Shown in pieces: positions 1 through 6,152 of a stretch of 8,977 nt of DNA. The first letter of the stretch is position 1, and every line of letters starts with the position of its first letter. The translations under genes and the position numbers were made by a program. The DNA is from Candidatus Thorarchaeota archaeon MP11T_1 (GTDB taxonomy: Archaea > Asgardarchaeota > Thorarchaeia > Thorarchaeales > Thorarchaeaceae): the NCBI GenBank assembly GCA_002825515.1, contig PJET01000071.1:1-8977 (forward strand), written 5' to 3'. The notes under the pieces are model-generated. The model had not been told where the DNA came from. It was given only the letters and a program-made list of their open reading frames with translations, and ran no database searches.

Positions 1-315
1 GGTATAGCTGCTAATAGGGAGGAATTTCGTCATCATTACAATCTCTCTATCAATGATGGTGAAAGGGCAGTATTGATTTCTAATAGTCCAATAGAATCGT
101 CAGACGATTCATACATGAAAGTGCTTGCTGACACACTCAGGATGAAAGCATATCATCTATACACGGAGGTTAAACTCAATCTTGAACATCCATTGGTACA
201 GGCTATTCCAAACACGATTGCACTCCAGATGGCTTCATACTATACTGTGTTAAAATTTGAACCAGACAAGGAATCGTTTAAGCTATCTCATGCAAATGCG
301 TTCAAAATTTACTGA
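1..315 (+). CDS. C-terminal part of an unrecognised protein (5' end outside window)
   Basis: The reading frame is open from the first base and ends at TGA 313-315, giving 104 visible residues. A TTG at 73 is in frame, but the frame continues upstream of it with protein-like sequence (EEFRHHYNLSINDGERAVLI), so I treat the gene as truncated by the window edge. The visible part is soluble, with alternating helix-like segments (KVLADTLRMKAYHLYTEVKL; NTIALQMASYYTVLKF) and no membrane segment or cysteine. I do not recognise the family and assign no function. It lies 47 bases upstream of the HEAT-repeat gene in the same direction, so the two may share a transcript. Confidence 0.6.
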   Translation, partial: GIAANREEFRHHYNLSINDGERAVLISNSPIESSDDSYMKVLADTLRMKAYHLYTEVKLNLEHPLVQAIPNTIALQMASYYTVLKFEPDKESFKLSHANAFKIY

Positions 316-362
316 CTGTTCTATGACAAGATGTAACTAGGGGATTGGTAATAGCTTGAGCA

Positions 363-1331
363 GTGGCAAATGTGCTTGAGCTCTTAGGCAACATCAAATC
401 AGTAAACAAACGCAAAGAAGTGGCTGAATATATCAATGCCCATCCGGATGAGTTTGTATCTGTAGTTGATTCTATATTCAAAGACAGTTCAGAAGAGTTG
501 GTCAACTATAGACAGCAAATACTTGACATTATTGACCTGATTAGCCCTAAGCTATCTGTGCTATTCATTGAGCGAGCAATCGCAGATAATGATCTAAGTA
601 TTCGTGTGAGGGGGCTAAAGGCTGCTTATAGAACAAGAATAGATTCTCTTAATCCTCATCTCGCTGATATTCTTGAAAATACTGAAGAAGAGTTTGAGGT
701 TAGAAAATGGGTGGTTCACATACTTGGAAGCACAGATCCTGAGAACTATGGCAGAGTCTTAAGAAAAATTGCACGAGATAACCGTGAAGACTTGGAACTC
801 AGAAAAGAAGCTGTTTTTGCTCTTACCAAAGTGTCCGATAGTGAAACACTTGGAACATTATGTGCTCTACTAGGAGATCCTAGAGTGGAGATGAGAGAGT
901 CTGGAGCTTGGGCTTTAAGCAATATTGGTGATCCTGAATCAATCAATTGTCTTTTTGCAGCGCTTGAAGACAAATCTGAGAAGGTAAGAGACTGGGCAAT
1001 TCGGGGACTTAGAGATATGGATGACACTAAGGCACTGCAAGGACTAGCAGATGCAATGGCGAGAGTGTCTTCTGATGAACAGGTTCGGATGATACGCTTG
1101 GTAGTAGAAAGAAAGTCTGAAATCATTCTCAGGGCAATAACAGAACTGCTTGGTTCAGAGAATGTTAAGGTGCTCCAGGTTGCAGCTTGGGCTATTGGAG
1201 TTTCACCTTATCCACCAGCTGTTCCTGTTTTAAGAAACCTTCTAGAACATGATGATGAAAAGGTCCGTTACTATGCTAAGGTTGCACTTGTAAGAAGCGG
1301 GGGTATAGACCCTACAGACCTTCAACTTTGA
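363..1331 (+). CDS. HEAT-repeat (PBS-lyase-type) scaffold protein
   Basis: A 322-residue protein built almost entirely of HEAT-like helical pairs. Recurrent units are visible near residues 74-93, 109-128 (VRKWVVHILGSTD), 143-161 (LRKEAVFALTKVSD), 174-192 (MRESGAWALSNIGDPES), 206-224 (KVRDWAIRGLRDMDD), 262-282 and 298-314, each with the typical R/K-x2-A-x3-L-x2-hydrophobic spacing. Residues 1-70 are helical but do not fit the repeat. HEAT solenoids usually mediate protein-protein contacts. Some PBS-lyase-type members work on chromophores or cofactors, but nothing here shows a ligand or partner. The start is GTG at 363: an in-frame stop at 357-359 limits extension upstream, and GTG 372 is an alternative. 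No strong ribosome-binding site is visible. The gene is convergent with the SDR gene, with only seven bases between the stop codons. Confidence 0.85.
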   Translation: MANVLELLGNIKSVNKRKEVAEYINAHPDEFVSVVDSIFKDSSEELVNYRQQILDIIDLISPKLSVLFIERAIADNDLSIRVRGLKAAYRTRIDSLNPHLADILENTEEEFEVRKWVVHILGSTDPENYGRVLRKIARDNREDLELRKEAVFALTKVSDSETLGTLCALLGDPRVEMRESGAWALSNIGDPESINCLFAALEDKSEKVRDWAIRGLRDMDDTKALQGLADAMARVSSDEQVRMIRLVVERKSEIILRAITELLGSENVKVLQVAAWAIGVSPYPPAVPVLRNLLEHDDEKVRYYAKVALVRSGGIDPTDLQL

Positions 1332-1338
1332 TTTTGAA

Positions 1339-2094
1339 CTACATCATACCCTGATAGAGACCTCCATCTACCAACAGCAACGCTCCATGTATATAGCTGG
1401 AAACTGGGCTTAGAAGGAAAGCACACACAGGTCCGAACTCCTCGGGTTTTCCCATCCTGCCTAGAGGTATTCTTGCATTGATGCTCTCTTCAGCTGACTC
1501 TGAGGCAGCCATGAGCTCTTCTACTCTTTCTGTGTAGATGTAGCCTGGACAGACTGCATTCACACGAATATTGTCAGGGACCAGTTCAGTGGCAAGCGTA
1601 CGCATCATTCCAATCACCGCCGGACGAATTGCATTGGACAGTAGTAGGTTGTTGATTGGTTGTTTCACTGAGATTGATGTGCTGTATAAAATCGATGGGG
1701 AATCGGATATCTTCAAAAGATGTCGTGTTTCTCGTGTCAGCCACACTGCGCTCATCAACGTGAGGTCAATGGCTTTTCTCCAGTCAGCGTCTGAAAGATT
1801 AGAAAATGTGCCCGGGGGAGGTCCTCCAGCATTGACAAAGAGGCCATCTATGTGTAGCATCTGTGAACCAATATCCTTAGCTAGTTGCTGTATATCCTTT
1901 AGCTTGGATACATCAGTCACGAAATATTGAGATTGTTCGCCCAATGCTTCTGTGGCTTTCTTCAATGATTCTTCATTGCGTCCACAGATTAGTACTTCAG
2001 CTCCTTCATCCGTAAGAGACTTTGCAACACTGAATCCAAGGCCTCGAGAGGCTGCAGTCACAAGAAAAGTCCGGTCTTTTAAATCGAGATCCAT
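1339..2094 (-). CDS. Short-chain dehydrogenase/reductase-like protein, catalytic Tyr/Lys absent
   Basis: A 251-residue Rossmann protein of classical SDR length. The cofactor loop is TAASRGLG (13-20), where typical members have TGxxxGxG. It is followed by a CGRN segment (37-40), TDVS (60-63), NAGG (88-91), the serine strand SILYSTSISV (134-143), the PG motif (183-184) and the C-terminal DGG (243-245). The usual YxxxK about 13 residues after the serine is missing: that stretch reads LLLSNAIRPAV (150-160). This matches what I know of a 3-oxoacyl-ACP-reductase-like SDR subgroup described as lacking a perfect nucleotide motif and catalytic tetrad. Activity therefore cannot be assumed, and the protein may bind NAD(P) without classical SDR chemistry. 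ATG start at 2094. The gene follows the small gene at 2135-2449 by 40 bases in the same direction, probably as an operon. Confidence 0.85.
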   Translation of the reverse strand: MDLDLKDRTFLVTAASRGLGFSVAKSLTDEGAEVLICGRNEESLKKATEALGEQSQYFVTDVSKLKDIQQLAKDIGSQMLHIDGLFVNAGGPPPGTFSNLSDADWRKAIDLTLMSAVWLTRETRHLLKISDSPSILYSTSISVKQPINNLLLSNAIRPAVIGMMRTLATELVPDNIRVNAVCPGYIYTERVEELMAASESAEESINARIPLGRMGKPEEFGPVCAFLLSPVSSYIHGALLLVDGGLYQGMM

Positions 2095-2134
2095 GGTTTA
2101 CTCTATGACCAATGTGTCTGATAAGAAACTCGGC

Positions 2135-2449
2135 TTACGTAGATGCAGGGAAAACTGGTTTCTCAGTTCTTGCTCCAAGTGTTATTTCAAGATGGAGAAA
2201 TGCTGAACTGAGTCGTTGGAATTCTTTTGGTACTTTGACCTCTCCTACATTCATTGACGCTAATGCATTCTCAATCTTGCGAATTGTAAGTTTTCTGTCG
2301 TCTTGGGAATTGAAAGCGATAAGCACCCGAGTGTCATCTAAATCAGGCATTCTGTAGACTGATTGACACTTGATACCATTGTTCGCTAGAGCGTGTTTAA
2401 TCTTGGCCTCTATTGCTTTCATTGTTGGAATACACCAAGCATTTGTCAT
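2135..2449 (-). CDS. Small unrecognised protein (104 aa)
   Basis: An ATG-initiated frame of 104 residues. Predicted by eye: a helix at 10-24, a strand around 28-33, a strand at 40-47 (TRVLIAFN), a helix at 52-66 (RKLTIRKIENALASM) and a strand near 84-90. This is compatible with a small alpha/beta (ferredoxin-like or ACT-like) fold, but I cannot name a family. There are two cysteines (6 and 28) and no membrane segment or signal. No Shine-Dalgarno sequence precedes the ATG. An AT-rich element (CTAATAC on the minus strand, near 2471-2477) sits about 25 bases upstream, so a leaderless transcript is plausible. The gene is upstream of, and co-directional with, the SDR-like gene. The clean start, its place at the head of the pair, and the absence of a better frame on the other strand support it as real. 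Confidence 0.6.
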   Translation of the reverse strand: MTNAWCIPTMKAIEAKIKHALANNGIKCQSVYRMPDLDDTRVLIAFNSQDDRKLTIRKIENALASMNVGEVKVPKEFQRLSSAFLHLEITLGARTEKPVFPAST

Positions 2450-2470
2450 GGTCGGGATAGTTAAGCACCT

Positions 2471-2490
2471 GTATTAGTGGAGTAATACTC
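2471..2490. promoter_or_regulatory. Overlapping inverted repeats in the divergent 2449/2594 promoter region
   Basis: GTATTA (2471-2476) and TAATAC (2483-2488) form perfect 6-bp arms. GAGTA and TACTC around 2480-2490 form a second, overlapping 5-bp palindrome. The block covers the position where a TATA box would lie for a leaderless transcript of the 2135-2449 gene. It is a candidate operator or promoter element only: short palindromes in AT-rich spacers can arise by chance. Confidence 0.3.
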
Positions 2491-2579
2491 ACAAAGAGCG
2501 CCAAATCGGTTCTCGTCATTTCCGAGTGAATGTCTTAACATCTGCTTTCTTGCGTTCATCCTTCGTTTCATTAGCAACT

Positions 2580-2585
2580 AAAGGA
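2580..2585 (+). promoter_or_regulatory. Ribosome-binding site for the 2594 gene
   Basis: AAAGGA lies eight bases before ATG 2594 and supports this start and a leadered mRNA. Confidence 0.55.
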
Positions 2586-2593
2586 ATAGTTGA

Positions 2594-3595
2594 ATGAGTG
2601 TGGGAAAGATGGACAAAGAAGGATTTCGAAAGTATCTGACAGATAGGGATCAACCAATTCCAGAAGATCAGATTGTTGAAAACATAAAGATGGTAGAGCG
2701 GTTTGAGGAGTTCCTAAGGCAGTTTGACAAGACAATAGAAACTGCATCAGAAGCAGAATTCAGTAAATTCTCTAAGATTCTAATTGCTGAAGAATTGAAC
2801 ACCTATCTCAACTATGCTGCAATCTCTCGATATGCATACTTCATACAAAACATGGACTTGTATCTACCAGTTTTGTCAATATTCGATGGAGGAGAAGTGA
2901 TGAACGTTCTCCATGAACGGCTTGAAGAACATGTTGGAAACGAGAAACGTGACGAAATATTACCAAAGGACAAACTGCCTCATCTGGGCATGCCAGACAC
3001 TGAAAAGATGAAGGTCACGCAAGAGATAGTAGAGAAGATGGAGAAGATTTTGAATCCTGCAGACTGTAAGAAGATTTTGGCAGATGTGGCTCATGGATTA
3101 CCTCGGGACTTCAGAAAAGGAGAACGTGAGAAGTTCCTGAAGGCTGGTAGTATCGATGAGTATCTCAAGCAGAAACGAAAAGATGGAATAGCAGAGCTAG
3201 AAAGACACAGGGATGAGGGTACTCTGTTCTACAACCAATACATCTCTGATGATGTTGTTGAGTATGTAAAGAGTCGCCCGGATGTCTATATTGGTGAAAG
3301 GAGAGGGAACACTATCTATCACACCAAGATTCCCTATATGGTGCAGGAGTTTCTTGATGCAACTGATGAGAAAATGAAGAGATACTATGCCTGTCACTGT
3401 GCTTGGGCTCGTGAATCGATTCTAGATAATGACGTTGACGTGTCTGCTGACTTCTGTCACTGTAGTGGAGGATTCACCAAGATGCCTTGGGAGGCTGCAC
3501 TAGACCAACCACTTGAGTATGAGATGGTAAAGTCTGCACTAAAGGGAGATACTGAATGTAGTTTCGTCATTCAACTACCTGAGGATGTCAAGTAA
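2594..3595 (+). CDS. Uncharacterised protein with paired CHC motifs in a C-terminal domain
   Basis: A 333-residue soluble protein. Residues about 7-115 are helical and loosely resemble the SAM-like N-terminal domain of tyrosine recombinases, but no catalytic domain follows. Residues 120-215 are charged and helix-rich. The C-terminal domain (about 215-330) contains CHC at 267-269 followed by AWARESI, a second CHC at 288-290 followed by SGGF, and a GDTECSFVIQLP ending with Cys322. The CHC-x18-CHC arrangement suggests a metal or cofactor site. The closing G-D-x2-C-x-F pattern recalls the end of V4R/hydrocarbon-sensor domains, though this is resemblance only. I recognise the general pattern from uncharacterised prokaryotic proteins but cannot name the function. 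The start is supported by AAAGGA upstream. Another Cys is at 158. The gene stands alone, divergent from the 2135-2449 gene. Confidence 0.8.
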   Translation: MSVGKMDKEGFRKYLTDRDQPIPEDQIVENIKMVERFEEFLRQFDKTIETASEAEFSKFSKILIAEELNTYLNYAAISRYAYFIQNMDLYLPVLSIFDGGEVMNVLHERLEEHVGNEKRDEILPKDKLPHLGMPDTEKMKVTQEIVEKMEKILNPADCKKILADVAHGLPRDFRKGEREKFLKAGSIDEYLKQKRKDGIAELERHRDEGTLFYNQYISDDVVEYVKSRPDVYIGERRGNTIYHTKIPYMVQEFLDATDEKMKRYYACHCAWARESILDNDVDVSADFCHCSGGFTKMPWEAALDQPLEYEMVKSALKGDTECSFVIQLPEDVK

Positions 3596-3633
3596 GAGTT
3601 AGCAGGCTCAATTGCATTTGGTAAGCCATCAAC

Positions 3634-3690
3634 AAGAAGAGGTATCATACAAAAGAATATCTTCTTTCTTGGCTTTCTCTGGTTGGTCTT
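3634..3690 (+). terminator. Hairpin plus T-rich tract after the CHC-motif gene
   Basis: AAGAAGA (3634-3640) and TCTTCTT (3660-3666) are perfect 7-bp inverted arms with a 19-base loop, followed by a pyrimidine-rich stretch with several short T-runs. Archaeal termination depends mostly on T-tracts, so the T-rich part may matter more than the stem. A T6 run at 3766-3771 is a further possible stop. Confidence 0.3.
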
Positions 3691-3714
3691 ACTATATTAA
3701 CAGATAGTGAATAG

Positions 3715-3759
3715 TGATTAGGACAGCTGGATTTGAATTAACAACCGAAGGATTTGCAG
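3715..3759 (-). pseudogene. Decayed tRNA 3'-half fragment (second copy)
   Basis: Read on the minus strand, this stretch starts with an anticodon-loop-like CTGCAAA and continues through a TCCTT stem strand, a CGGTT variable region, the T-loop TTCAAAT and an acceptor-like strand to about the CCA position (reads TCA). Over 43 aligned positions (3715-3757 against 6067-6109) it matches the better-preserved fragment at 32. Eight of the 11 differences are G/C to A/T transitions relative to that copy. The T-stem no longer pairs at two positions. No D-arm or 5' acceptor strand lies upstream on the minus strand: the flavoprotein stop codon is only about 20 bases away. It is not a functional tRNA gene. 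Confidence 0.55.
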
Positions 3760-3780
3760 CGCTGATTTTTTGGGGGGTAG

Positions 3781-4719
3781 CTAAGCCCAATATGGCTTCC
3801 TGATGTACTTGTATGCATTATGTGCAGCAAGTGCGCCCTGAGCTGCAGCAACGGAAGCTAGCTGGTACACTGATATAATATCTCCAGCAGCAAAGACGCC
3901 TTCTATATTGGTCCTCATCTCGGCATCCACGACAATGAACCGCTCATTCATTTTGAGACCCAGGTTCTCGAAAACCTCTATGTTGGGAACCAAACCAACA
4001 GCGATTATTACGCGATCAACTGCCAAATCCCAATTCTCTTTGGTCTTATTATTGTGAAGCGTGACTTCTTCAACCTCGGATTTTCCTCTAATTTCCACAA
4101 GTTCTGTATTGTATAGAGGCTCAGCCATCTTCTCGTTCAATATCATATCTACCCTCGTTTCTGCAGCCCGAAATTCATCTTTTCTATGTGCAATCCAAAT
4201 TTCATGGGTCACATTATGAGCGTCAATGACTGCATCGATAGCTGTGTCACCTCCTCCTACTACCAACACTTTCTTGTCACGAAACAATTCAGGGTCTGTC
4301 ACATACGGAAATACACCGCGATCCTTCTTGGAAAATTCAATCTCGCCCGGTATTCCGAGAGTATTTGGACGCATCCCTGTCGCGATAATGACGACTTGAG
4401 TTTTGTATTCGTCTTCAGTGGTAATTACAGCTTTTTCAATAGTTATTTTTGTGACTCGTTCCTTGATCAAACGGACCCCTAAATCCGCAGCTTGGCGGAC
4501 CCATTCAGCAACCAAGTGAGAAGCCATTATTTTCGGAGTGCCCGGATAATTGAAAACATGTTTGTATGGATATATTGTCGATAAGAGACCTCCCCATGTG
4601 CCACCTTCAAATATAGCTACCTTGAGACCCTTGTATGCAGCTATAATTCCCGCAGACAATCCTGCAGGACCTCCACCAATTATTGCTACATCGAAATGAT
4701 TGCTTTTACCGGGTGCCAT
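3781..4719 (-). CDS. Thioredoxin-reductase-fold flavoprotein without the redox CxxC; probable ferredoxin/flavodoxin-NAD(P) reductase type
   Basis: A 312-residue FAD/NAD(P) two-domain protein. It has an N-terminal FAD motif GGGPAG (15-20), an inserted NAD(P) domain with GGGDTA (155-160) and HRKDEFRA (178-185), and a second FAD motif AAGD (277-280). True thioredoxin reductases carry CxxC just before GGGDxA. Here that stretch reads FPYVTDPELF (137-146), and the protein has no cysteine anywhere, so dithiol reduction is excluded. The segment GGLLSTIYPYKHVFNYPG (43-60) followed by PKI resembles the YumC-like reductases, which pass electrons between NADPH and ferredoxin or flavodoxin. Acceptor and pyridine nucleotide remain inferred; HRK in place of HRR at the NADP loop leaves NADH possible. 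ATG start at 4719. The gene is monocistronic and divergent from TFB, with a palindrome in the promoter. Confidence 0.9.
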   Translation of the reverse strand: MAPGKSNHFDVAIIGGGPAGLSAGIIAAYKGLKVAIFEGGTWGGLLSTIYPYKHVFNYPGTPKIMASHLVAEWVRQAADLGVRLIKERVTKITIEKAVITTEDEYKTQVVIIATGMRPNTLGIPGEIEFSKKDRGVFPYVTDPELFRDKKVLVVGGGDTAIDAVIDAHNVTHEIWIAHRKDEFRAAETRVDMILNEKMAEPLYNTELVEIRGKSEVEEVTLHNNKTKENWDLAVDRVIIAVGLVPNIEVFENLGLKMNERFIVVDAEMRTNIEGVFAAGDIISVYQLASVAAAQGALAAHNAYKYIRKPYWA

Positions 4720-5044
4720 AATGTAACTTCACTCTCTCTTGTCCATCATATTTCCAGGGACAATATTATTAACAATGGTTAATAAACAATGGGGTGTGAT
4801 AACCCTGTAAAAATCAAACGCGATTATTCATTCTGAATTGGTTTTCTCAAAACCGAGCAAAGTCGAAAGTAAAGGAACCCACTTATAAGCAAGTATTAGC
4901 ATGGTGTATTGATTGAGAGAATAAGTAGAGAGTAAATTTCGTCGTATTCCCGCATAATAGCCGATTAGGCAGATATAATGTGTTGATAGTCTATTTGTAC
5001 GAATCCCGAAAAGTCCTACTTTAGATCTGAGCTACAATCATGAA
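4720..5044. promoter_or_regulatory. Divergent intergenic region with candidate TFB promoters
   Basis: This 325-base spacer holds the start signals of both flanking genes and no convincing small gene. Rightward candidates for TFB are a TATA-like CTTATAAG at 4882-4889 preceded by A-rich AAAGGAA (BRE-like), and GATATAAT at 4972-4979. The third is a weaker CTTTAGA near 5019-5025 preceded by CGAAAAG (5007-5013). The first would give a leader of roughly 130 bases, the second about 40, and the third would make the GTG-start message nearly leaderless. Leftward signals lie in and around the 4766-4785 palindrome. Confidence 0.35.
4766..4785. promoter_or_regulatory. 20-bp palindrome upstream of the flavoprotein gene
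   Basis: TTATTAAC (4766-4773), spacer AATG, then GTTAATAA (4778-4785): perfect 8-bp arms. It is 47-66 bases upstream of the flavoprotein ATG. Its AT-rich arms could include that gene's TATA element, so a bound dimeric repressor would block TBP. The octamer AACAATGG occurs at 4771-4778 and again at 4785-4792. The symmetry is seen directly; the operator role is inferred. Confidence 0.45.
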
Positions 5045-5998
5045 GTGAAAAGAATGACAAAAGAAGGACTAGACGTAAATTCACGCAGAAAAAGGGTGTG
5101 TATGGGTTGCGGACAGAGTCTGTTCACAGAAGACTATTCTCGAGGAGAGAATACCTGTACGGTATGTGGACTTGTTGTATCGGAGCGTATTGCTGATACT
5201 GGTCCTGAATGGAGAGCATTCACTGCAGAGGAGAGGAATTCACGAGCAAGAACAGGCGCGCCAAGTACTTTCACTATAGCTGACAAAGGTCTAGCAACCA
5301 TGATTGATTGGAGAAACAAGGATGCAAGTGGAAAGGTACTCACAAGTATTACTCGTGCTGCTATTTACAGAATGCGAAAATGGCATATCAGAAGTAGGCT
5401 CCATAGCTCAGAACACAGGAATCTCAGTATTGCTATGAGCGAGATGGAGAGACTCTCCTCACAACTCGGAGTTCCACGTGATATCAGAGAATCTGCGGCT
5501 TTGATATATCGAAAGGCTCTGGCCAAGCAACTTGTGAGGGGGAGAAGTATTGAATCAGTAGTTGCAGCCTCGATTTACCTTGCTTGTCGGATTCATAGAA
5601 TTCCAAGACGACTGGACGAAATTGTGACTGAAACAAATTTGGATAGGAAACAGATTGGTCAGTCAGTTCGTCTGATTGTTTCTCGAACCAATACTAGTGT
5701 ACCACTTGCTTCTGCACAAGACTTGATACCAAGACTGTCCTCCGATCTTTTGCTAGAAGGAAGAACTGTGAAGAAGGCTACTGAAATTATCAAAGAAGCC
5801 AAAAAGAGATACATAACCATGGGAAAAGATCCTGGAGGAATCGCAGGAGCTGCGCTCTATATTGCTGGAATACTCGAAGATGATAGACGCACTCAGAGAG
5901 AGATAGCTGCAACTTCACGAGTCACAGAAGTCACAATTCGTAATCGCTACAAAGAACTTGTTCGTGTGCTTGAAATATCAATCAATCCCAATTCGTGA
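5045..5998 (+). CDS. tfb: Transcription initiation factor B (archaeal TFIIB homologue)
   Basis: A 317-residue TFB, close to the usual archaeal length. The N-terminal zinc ribbon has Cys19, Cys22, Cys38 and Cys41 (C-x2-C-x15-C-x2-C). The B-reader/linker follows with the near-invariant GPEWRAF (53-59) and RARTGAP (67-73), then GLATMIDWRNKDASGK (82-97). Two cyclin folds cover about 125-212 and 222-312, the second ending in a helix-turn-helix-like segment (TQREIAATSRVTEVTIRNRY, 283-302) that reads the BRE. TFB bridges TBP on the TATA box to RNA polymerase. The start is uncertain: GTG 5045 lacks a Shine-Dalgarno, while ATG 5054 lies three codons inside with AAGTGA just upstream. It is monocistronic, and T-rich sequence near 6029-6040 may end the transcript. 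Archaea often carry several TFBs; whether this is the general or an accessory one cannot be judged here. Confidence 0.96.
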   Translation: MKRMTKEGLDVNSRRKRVCMGCGQSLFTEDYSRGENTCTVCGLVVSERIADTGPEWRAFTAEERNSRARTGAPSTFTIADKGLATMIDWRNKDASGKVLTSITRAAIYRMRKWHIRSRLHSSEHRNLSIAMSEMERLSSQLGVPRDIRESAALIYRKALAKQLVRGRSIESVVAASIYLACRIHRIPRRLDEIVTETNLDRKQIGQSVRLIVSRTNTSVPLASAQDLIPRLSSDLLLEGRTVKKATEIIKEAKKRYITMGKDPGGIAGAALYIAGILEDDRRTQREIAATSRVTEVTIRNRYKELVRVLEISINPNS

Positions 5999-6026
5999 TA
6001 GGATTTTCCTCCAGTATAGTATCGCT

Positions 6027-6040
6027 TAGATTTTTGATTT
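6027..6040 (+). terminator. T-rich tract downstream of TFB
   Basis: A TTTTTGATTT tract about 30 bases after the TFB stop, with no strong hairpin, is the form expected of an archaeal intrinsic terminator. Confidence 0.35.
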
Positions 6041-6066
6041 GGCAGTCCTCAGATTGAAGGAAAAAA

Positions 6067-6111
6067 TGGTCAGGACGGCCGGATTTGAACCGTCAACCGA
6101 CGGATCTACTG
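6067..6111 (-). pseudogene. Orphan 3' half of a tRNA (tRNA-Tyr-like, anticodon GTA to CCA)
   Basis: On the minus strand the sequence runs C-A-GTA-G-A (loop positions 32-38, anticodon GTA), TCCGT (39-43), CGGTT (44-48), GACGG (49-53), T-loop TTCAAAT, CCGGC (61-65), CGTCCTG (66-72), A73 and an encoded CCA, followed at once by T6 (6061-6066). T-stem pairing is intact apart from one A-G mismatch. Anticodon GTA and G72, implying the C1-G72 pair typical of archaeal tRNA-Tyr, point to tyrosine. Position 33 is A rather than the invariant T. Upstream bases (AACAT) cannot pair with TCCGT, so similarity ends in the anticodon loop. No D-arm or 5' acceptor strand is found nearby on either strand. It cannot be a complete tRNA: it is a remnant, an attachment site, or one part of a gene whose other half lies elsewhere. 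Confidence 0.7.
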
Positions 6112-6137
6112 ATGTTGGATATTTGAATTGAGAGAAA

Positions 6138-6152
6138 ATAATCATAGATTAT
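6138..6152 (-). terminator. Hairpin overlapping the stop codon of the B12 mutase-like gene
   Basis: ATAATC (6138-6143), ATA loop, GATTAT (6147-6152): perfect 6-bp arms that include the TAA stop at 6149-6151. On the minus strand the stem is followed by TTTTCTCTC. It is a plausible terminator or mRNA 3'-end structure, but it is short and AT-only. Confidence 0.35.

Noticed and set aside
746..1126. 126-codon antisense open frame inside the HEAT-repeat gene
   Set aside because: Serine- and leucine-rich composition typical of the reverse of a repeat-rich coding region, no start signal, and the sense strand is clearly the repeat protein.
2500..2530. Weak stem (ATCGG ... CCGA) suggesting a small RNA in the 2450-2593 spacer
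   Set aside because: Only four to five pairs with a long unpaired middle; not distinguishable from chance.
2594..2940. N-terminal part of a tyrosine recombinase that might act on the tRNA fragments
   Set aside because: The helical N-terminus is only loosely SAM-like, and no catalytic domain with the R-H-R-Y set follows. The C-terminal half is an unrelated CHC-motif domain.
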